Assembly (NCBI GenBank): GCA_963922205.1 | Contig: CAWUHX010000041.1 | Span: 1,364,001-1,428,000 of the forward strand | From: Romanomermis culicivorax | Lineage: Eukaryota; Nematoda; Enoplea; Mermithida; Mermithidae | Reading direction: 5' to 3' | DNA length: 64,000 bases | Shown: piece by piece, positions 58,890 to 64,000 of the stretch | Layout: each line of letters opens with the position of its first letter | How positions within the stretch are numbered: position 1 is the first letter of the stretch | The notes under the pieces: generated by a model | What the model saw: only the letters and a program-made list of their open reading frames with translations | Told to the model about the DNA's origin: nothing | Database searches by the model: none | Program-made: the position numbers and the translations under genes

Positions 58890-59300
58890 TGTAATTGGGG
58901 GGGGGGGAGTGCTATGGGAACCCCCCCAGAAATCGTCGACCATATGGCTAGCCATTGGGCGACCGCCCCCCAAGGATTTTCCAATCCTGTGGCTAGCCAT
59001 ATGGTAGCCGGAGGAACCTCCATACTTTTGGTCGGAAAAATACTTAAAAATGCCAATTTTTGAACAAAAAATGGTCAAAAATGTGAACTTTCTGGGCGCT
59101 TCGCGCCATGAACACATTTTTTCGGTCTTTTTAGAAAAAAATTACTATTTTTTGAAATATTTTTGGGACTTTTTTCGTGAAAAAAATCGATTTTTTTCCT
59201 TGAGAGACCCCTTCCCCCCAAAATTTTGAGAATTACTGACCCCCGGCCCAAAAAACCCGTCCAACCCCACCCCCCAGTCCTCGGGGCTCCGTTACATGTA
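58890..59300. repeat. C-run-rich repeat with short inverted ends
   Basis: Begins near ACATGTAATTGGGGGGGGGG and ends near CCCCCCAGTCCTCGGGGCTCCGTTACATGTA, so TACATGTAA/TTACATGTA forms short inverted ends. CATATGGCTAGCCATTGGG and GTGGCTAGCCATATGG pair internally. Composition resembles 43625-43865. Non-coding. Confidence 0.5.
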
Positions 59301-59798
59301 TGCATTCAAATGTGTTTTTGAATCTGGATAAACTCAAAATGTCTCTTTATCACATATTATTAATTTTCAACTTATCATAAGTCAATCGAGTAGAAGGTGG
59401 AATCTCTCAGAAATCGTGTCTTAAAATATTCTATTGATGCTCATCAACGATAAAGTTGTAACAATACTCAAGTCGGCAAACATAATAAGAAAAGTCGAAA
59501 TTCTAGTTAGTATTCAAAGACTGTTAAATATTGATAGTTAGAGACGAAATATAACTACAGATGCACTAAAGAAACTGCACTCAAGCAGGTAAATATTGAT
59601 ACTAATGCTTGGCGCGAAGCGTAAAAAAATTGCTTAGTTTTGATCTTCAAAAAGGCAAATTTGGCTTATCATTTATTACTTCGGGCCTTTCTTGAGATAA
59701 AAACAACTACATCATAACACAATCGAAATCCCTTAACTTTTTCAGGTTTCTGGACACCCTGCTGATGCGTATTTACAATATGCTATGCTTATGCTTAC

Positions 59799-60252
59799 TA
59801 TGACATTTAGAGCCCATTAATCCCCGAGGACACATGCAAATGTAACCATTTATCCGATCGATGCATTGTCCGATTTTACAAGGGTTACTGGCACATTCAT
59901 TGATATCTGAAAGTATCGCGTGACCAAAATTTAGTACATTTACCAAAGCCAAAGTCCGCATTTACTCAATTGGCACCTGGCTCCCGTCCAACCAGTTCTG
60001 CATTCGCAGCTGTATAGATTTCGACCGTTGACTTTACATTTTCCACCGTTTAGGCACATGTCTATGGGGCAAAAGTCTGAAACAATGACGAATATTCATC
60101 GAACACAAAAAAGGATTGAATGGGTAAAAAATTGCACATACGTTGGCAAAACTCTCCGGTATAATTTTGTGGACACTGGCAAATCGTGTAGGAATTGCCG
60201 TTCCCGCATTTGCCACCGTTTTTGCATGGATCATCGCGGCAAAAATTAGGAT
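59799..60252 (-). CDS. Three EGF-like exons of an extracellular or surface protein
   Basis: Exons on the minus strand: 60252-60142, 60076-59966, 59906-59799, each phase 1 at both ends, the standard class for shuffled EGF modules. Each encodes one six-cysteine EGF repeat: [13 protein letters not shown].., [13 protein letters not shown].., and [20 protein letters not shown]... The third has the calcium-binding consensus (DINEC ... D..NGYIC). Such modules occur in Notch-, Crumbs- or fibulin-like proteins; three repeats cannot say which. The last donor (TGTCATA/GTAAGC) requires a further exon toward lower coordinates and the first acceptor one toward higher coordinates. Neither was found, so this is a partial gene or a fragment. 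Divergent from the PRDM-like gene. Confidence 0.82.
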
Positions 60253-60992
60253 CTGAAGGTCAAACAAGAACGGTATAAAACACCTAGAACTGGAAAGTAG
60301 AATTAGATCATGAACTTTATTCACTTCATCTTCATCATTACACGCTGCTAAAATATGTTTGACACATGTTCACAGTATGCCTTAGGTAACGACATTTACT
60401 TCTCACGTTTTAGAATTTATATCAAAACACTGACTATTAAGTTCCTGCCTTTGATATAAATGCATGCATAAAAAGAATTTCAGAATAAATTAAGTGATCA
60501 GGAAATCTATTTGAAAACAGGAATTATATATAATAAATGGAAAATACAAATCGAATCAGTACAAGTCTGCCTTTCAAACGTTTATGAAAAATTAAATAAG
60601 AGCACATCCTGTCCCAGATTTTCGGTACATACCTACTTTACAACATCATTAAATAGTATATTCACACCAACATCCCCACGAGTGACCATAATTTTTTCGC
60701 TTTTTCCACTAGTTTAATTTCGGGCAGATGTCGGTACTAATGCACTTTATGGCCCATTGAATTTTTTTTCAAGTTTTTTTTCTACATAGGTATCTAAGCA
60801 CAAGCCTAAGCGTAGTGTGTGTAAACCATACAACCTATGCGTAAGAAAACTGCAAAAAAATTCCATGGGCCATAAAGTGCATAAGTGTCCAAATGTCACC
60901 TTCTCAAAAATGTTCGACAACCGCTCTTTCAGAGGTTATATTCTGAAATTTGATTTATTCAAATGGTTTCGGTAAAGTAACATTTTTCACAG
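60253..60992. other. Spacer between EGF exons and PRDM-like gene
   Basis: 740 bp holding the small foldback element 60728-60899. The rest shows no exon. If the EGF gene starts here, this would be a divergent promoter region. Confidence 0.4.
60728..60899. mobile_element. Small foldback element with telomere-like loop
   Basis: The left arm (about 60728-60790, TGCACTTTATGGCCCATTGAA in its middle) is inverted against the right arm (about 60832-60899, TTCCATGGGCCATAAAGTGCA). The loop contains CTAAGCACAAGCCTAAGC (60793-60812), a degenerate TTAGGC/GCCTAA tract. Lies in the spacer between the EGF exons and the PRDM-like gene. Confidence 0.65.
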
Positions 60993-61001
60993 AAATCGAC
61001 G

Positions 61002-63893
61002 ATGAAATGGGATCTGATTTACGATGAAGATTCCACGAATTTCAAACTCGAAATGGCAAAATCGGATGAAATGCCGGAGAATTCGATAAAAAGATTGAAG
61101 CGTAAGATCCGAAACTTATTTTTCGCTCTGATCGCCGAGAATATCGAAGATTCGTGCAGGTTTTCTTGCACCAGTGTACATAAATATATTTTCCTGTTTC
61201 CAGTGGGAGATATGCGGAAATTTGGATCTTGTCTAGAAACGAAATCGAATAGTCCCTGGTGGACTGCTCATTCTTACAGTATAGAAATATAAATCTCAAT
61301 CACAGTAAAATTAACTAAATTCCTTGCAGTGTGTCCTGTTTGCGATCGTTGGCTGGACGGCATGTGCTTGAAACACCCGTTAATTTTTATAAAAGAAAAT
61401 GTAAGCAATGATAACTGAGATTCTCTAAAATTGATTTGTATTTGTGTACTTGTAAAACGGATGTACCATCTAATCATACTCAAAATGATCTGAAATATTT
61501 GATCAGTTCCGAACCAAGAAATTCACTTTCTCGAGTCGTTTAGATCACCAATAACAATCCGTTGAGATATCACGACAGTCTAAATTTTTTTACCCTTCTT
61601 TCGAGGAGTGATTACTTATATGTTGTCATTTTTTTATAGATTCCGCCGATGATGCCCTACACTGTTTTCGACACGTTTCCATCATTCTTTTATCTGGCAG
61701 ATTCTACAATCAAAAAAGCGGGCAAAGGAGTATTCACGAAAGTAGACTTACCCAGCTGTTTGGCTTTCGGACCTTATACAGTAAGATCTAATGAATCAAA
61801 TTTATCACACCAGCTCAGCGCTTTTCGAAAATTTGAGGCACGTCCACAATTTTATAGTAAACTAATCGAAAAATTCATCATAATCATTGACCAAAGATTC
61901 ATAGAAAATACCCGTGATACGAAAGTGTTCCACATTTTAGAATTTCACCGATATTGAAAAATTCTCACATCCAAAGCATACTGCCTCCCAATCTTGAAAA
62001 AGTTCTCGGTCGTCAGAGGTTTCAAGAATGTGTACATGAGAATATTTATTTTAGGTAGTGATCGTACGGGGACAGTTTCTTTCAGGGACGGGACGGGGAC
62101 GAGCTTTTCCCTGTTCTTTCGGGCACGGGGAGAAATATACAGTATATTCATACATAATATCTTTATTTCATACACGTGTATATTATATACTACAGGTATA
62201 ATATATTATAGTATAGGTCAGGGTTTTATTTTTAGACCAATTGGGAGCCATGGATCCTAAAAGTTCTGATTGATTCCTAAAAATTTAGTGGCACAAGTCA
62301 AATTGGCTTGTAAAAATTTAGGAATTTTAGCGTAATTTAGAGGAGTTTTCCGCTTAGAATTTCAGTAAATATCGCCGCTTCGCAAAATTGAATCATCTGT
62401 ACATATCTTATGTTTTTAAATATTATTCTGCGATGTCGTATAGTTGTGTATGTAGATCAGATGTGTTGCACAAAATGCTCATTTACACAACGATGGGAGC
62501 TTTATGTAAATTGGACATGAAACATTGATTTGATTTTGTTTTTAAGAGTTCAAACTATCCAAAAACTATATTAAACTATTGCATTCGGTCGAATCAACAA
62601 GGTGATGTTGCATGATCTATGTAAAAAAGTTCTCGTGCAGGCACTGAAGAGGTGTCAGGAATTCGAAACAGCTAAAACAGCATTTGTTGCAAAATTGGTC
62701 TCGCCTGTTCCTGGTAGAATCATGCTAATGCACAATGTTTTATTTGTTGTAAAAGCTGAGTCGCTATCAGTAATGTAGAAAAGTTGCATGCATTGTTATC
62801 TGAGCATTTCGCTCAATTATAAGTCTGTTCTTTATAAAATGCTTGCAAAATGAAAAATGACGCAAATATACAGTGACTTGAAAAGAAACTATTGTAGAAT
62901 TTCTTACTGAAAAAAATTTGTGCTTGCAAGCTGAGTGTTGTAACAAATTTTCAGTTCCATATGACGTACCGCTTGGCAGAAAATTCAGAAAATATAAAAT
63001 AGTACTTGGTTTCCAGGTTTATTGTTTGGAAACATTTTAAGACAAACCGACTATAGACAAAGAATAAACGAAGGAACATGTAGTGCCCCACTAAGACTGA
63101 GTATTTCAACTGAAATATGTGAGCGTTATTATTCTGTGTGATCGGAAATGTATTCAAAAAATCAAAATACATTTTTACTTTATATTATATTATAATAATA
63201 CTATGATGGTGTTGCGCTGTTTTGCACCTATACATATTTATAAAAGTTCCCCGACCCCGATCATTTTTTTCACATCGGTTTAGGGTGTCATAAACGTTGG
63301 ACAAAACGCCGAATGTTCAGGATATTCGTGGCAAGTAAGTCAATTTCTTATGAAAAAAATTCATCATACAAAAGAATGGTCTTTGATACCAATGTTTCAG
63401 ATTTTTACTTTCGACGACATGAGCCGTCACATTTGGGTCGACGCCGTAGACTTCAAATATTCGAATTGGATGCGTTACGCTAATATGGCCAGATGTAAAT
63501 TTAAGTTTAATATATGCTTGAACAAAATTTTCTGTGGAAAAAATAATTTCTGCACGTTCAGTCTTCCAAGAACAAAATATGGTCGGTTTCCAGTACGATC
63601 AATACATGTACTATTATACGTTCCGGCCGATAAAAGCTCACAGTGAAATCATGGGTAAACAACCTCATGCTTTTTTGTAAATTATTTTCTGCCAAGCCCT
63701 TTGACGCCAGCAAGGCATACTGTAATGAAATGTTTGCATAGTTCACTTCTTATAGAAAGTATTTTCGAATTTCCATATTCATACAATTTTCGTGCTTTCA
63801 GTGTGGTATGGTTCGGAATACGGAATTAGCCTGAAGATCCCGAAAGCTGACAAAACGTTCGGATATAAAGCGCCTATCAAGAAAACATGTTGA
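61002..63893 (+). CDS. Zinc-knuckle plus PR/SET protein, PRDM7/9/11 type (8 exons)
   Basis: Probable histone lysine methyltransferase of the PRDM7/9/11 group (nuclear). Exons: 61002-61101, 61204-61278, 61330-61400, 61640-61780, 63284-63334, 63401-63494, 63562-63654, 63802-63893. Phases agree; 238 aa. The CPVCDRWLDGMCLKH knuckle (about residues 60-74) precedes the PR/SET domain, as in PRDM9. SET motifs: KAGKGVFTKVDLPSCLAFGPY, SGYSWQIFTFDD, WVDAVDFKYSNWMRYANMAR, EQNMVGFQYDQYMYYYTFRP and VWYGSEYG, so the C-terminal tyrosine-containing active-site strand is kept. The protein stops about 20 residues after the SET domain, with no C2H2 array. The ATG is the first in frame of its exon, but the exon has an acceptor (TTCACAG at 60992), so an upstream exon is possible. 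The 1.5-kb intron 61781-63283 contains a MITE (62818-63056). Confidence 0.87.
62818..63056. mobile_element. MITE copy in an intron of the PRDM-like gene
   Basis: 239 bp; left end TATAAGTCTGTTCTTTATAAAATGC, right end TTTTAAGACAAACCGACTATAG, interior with AAATGACGCAAAT and TTCCATATGACGTACC matching the family. Confidence 0.7.
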
Positions 63894-64000
63894 CAATTCT
63901 GACTTCTAGACTTTGTTAGTTTGTTGAATTATTTACTACTGCCTTTCGCACCTTCCTTACAAATCCACTGAACTTTTTTAGAAGTAAACATCTTACGGTC

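Overview
This window is nuclear DNA of an invertebrate animal, probably a nematode. The genes are split into many phase-consistent exons, most with acceptors close to TTTCAG. AT-rich repeat-filled DNA separates them, and degenerate GCCTAA/TTAGGC tracts (the nematode telomere word) occur at four places. One gene carries a ShKT domain, common in nematodes. The nematode call is inference. No bacterial, CRISPR or phage features were seen, and no tRNA or rRNA gene was recognised.

Layout. 1-5.3 kb is repeats: copies of a ~240-bp MITE (ends TATAGTCTG/CAGACTATA) and two foldback elements whose arms are built from short repeated words. 5.3-9.5 kb (+) is a three-exon FoxO-like forkhead gene. 11.6-18.3 kb (-) is a complete five-exon NADPH-cytochrome P450 reductase gene. 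20.9-26.4 kb is a young Ty3/gypsy-type LTR retrotransposon (5,485 bp, 885-bp LTRs, 4-bp target duplication). It has lost protease, RT and RNase H, and a glycoprotein-like segment lies upstream of an integrase tail. 28.2-30.6 kb holds MITEs, a 1.08-kb element with ~205-bp terminal inverted repeats, and a ~97-bp tandem array. 31.2-44.3 kb (-) is an FGD-type RhoGEF gene (about 18 coding exons, ~974 aa: DH, PH, FYVE-like finger, PH) with a ~370-bp GGAA tract in one intron. 44.6-52.1 kb has only weak candidate exons. 53.7-55.4 kb (-) is the 3' part of a gene joining a ShKT domain to a nitrobindin/THAP4-like barrel, next to an AGCT-rich palindromic element. 59.8-60.3 kb (-) has three EGF exons. 61.0-63.9 kb (+) is an eight-exon gene for a zinc-knuckle plus PR/SET protein of the PRDM7/9/11 type with no C2H2 fingers.

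The genes are not functionally linked. They cover transcription (FoxO-like, PRDM), electron supply to P450s (POR), Cdc42/Rho-type signalling (FGD-like) and secreted or surface proteins (EGF, ShKT). The most unusual signal is the set of foldback elements whose arms are irregular arrays of 12-21-bp words. In three of the complete ones the loop holds TTAGGC-like telomeric repeats.

Limits: exon models come from reading splice sites, frame and family resemblance by eye. Single-base errors in junctions are possible. UTRs, promoters and polyadenylation sites are not called.
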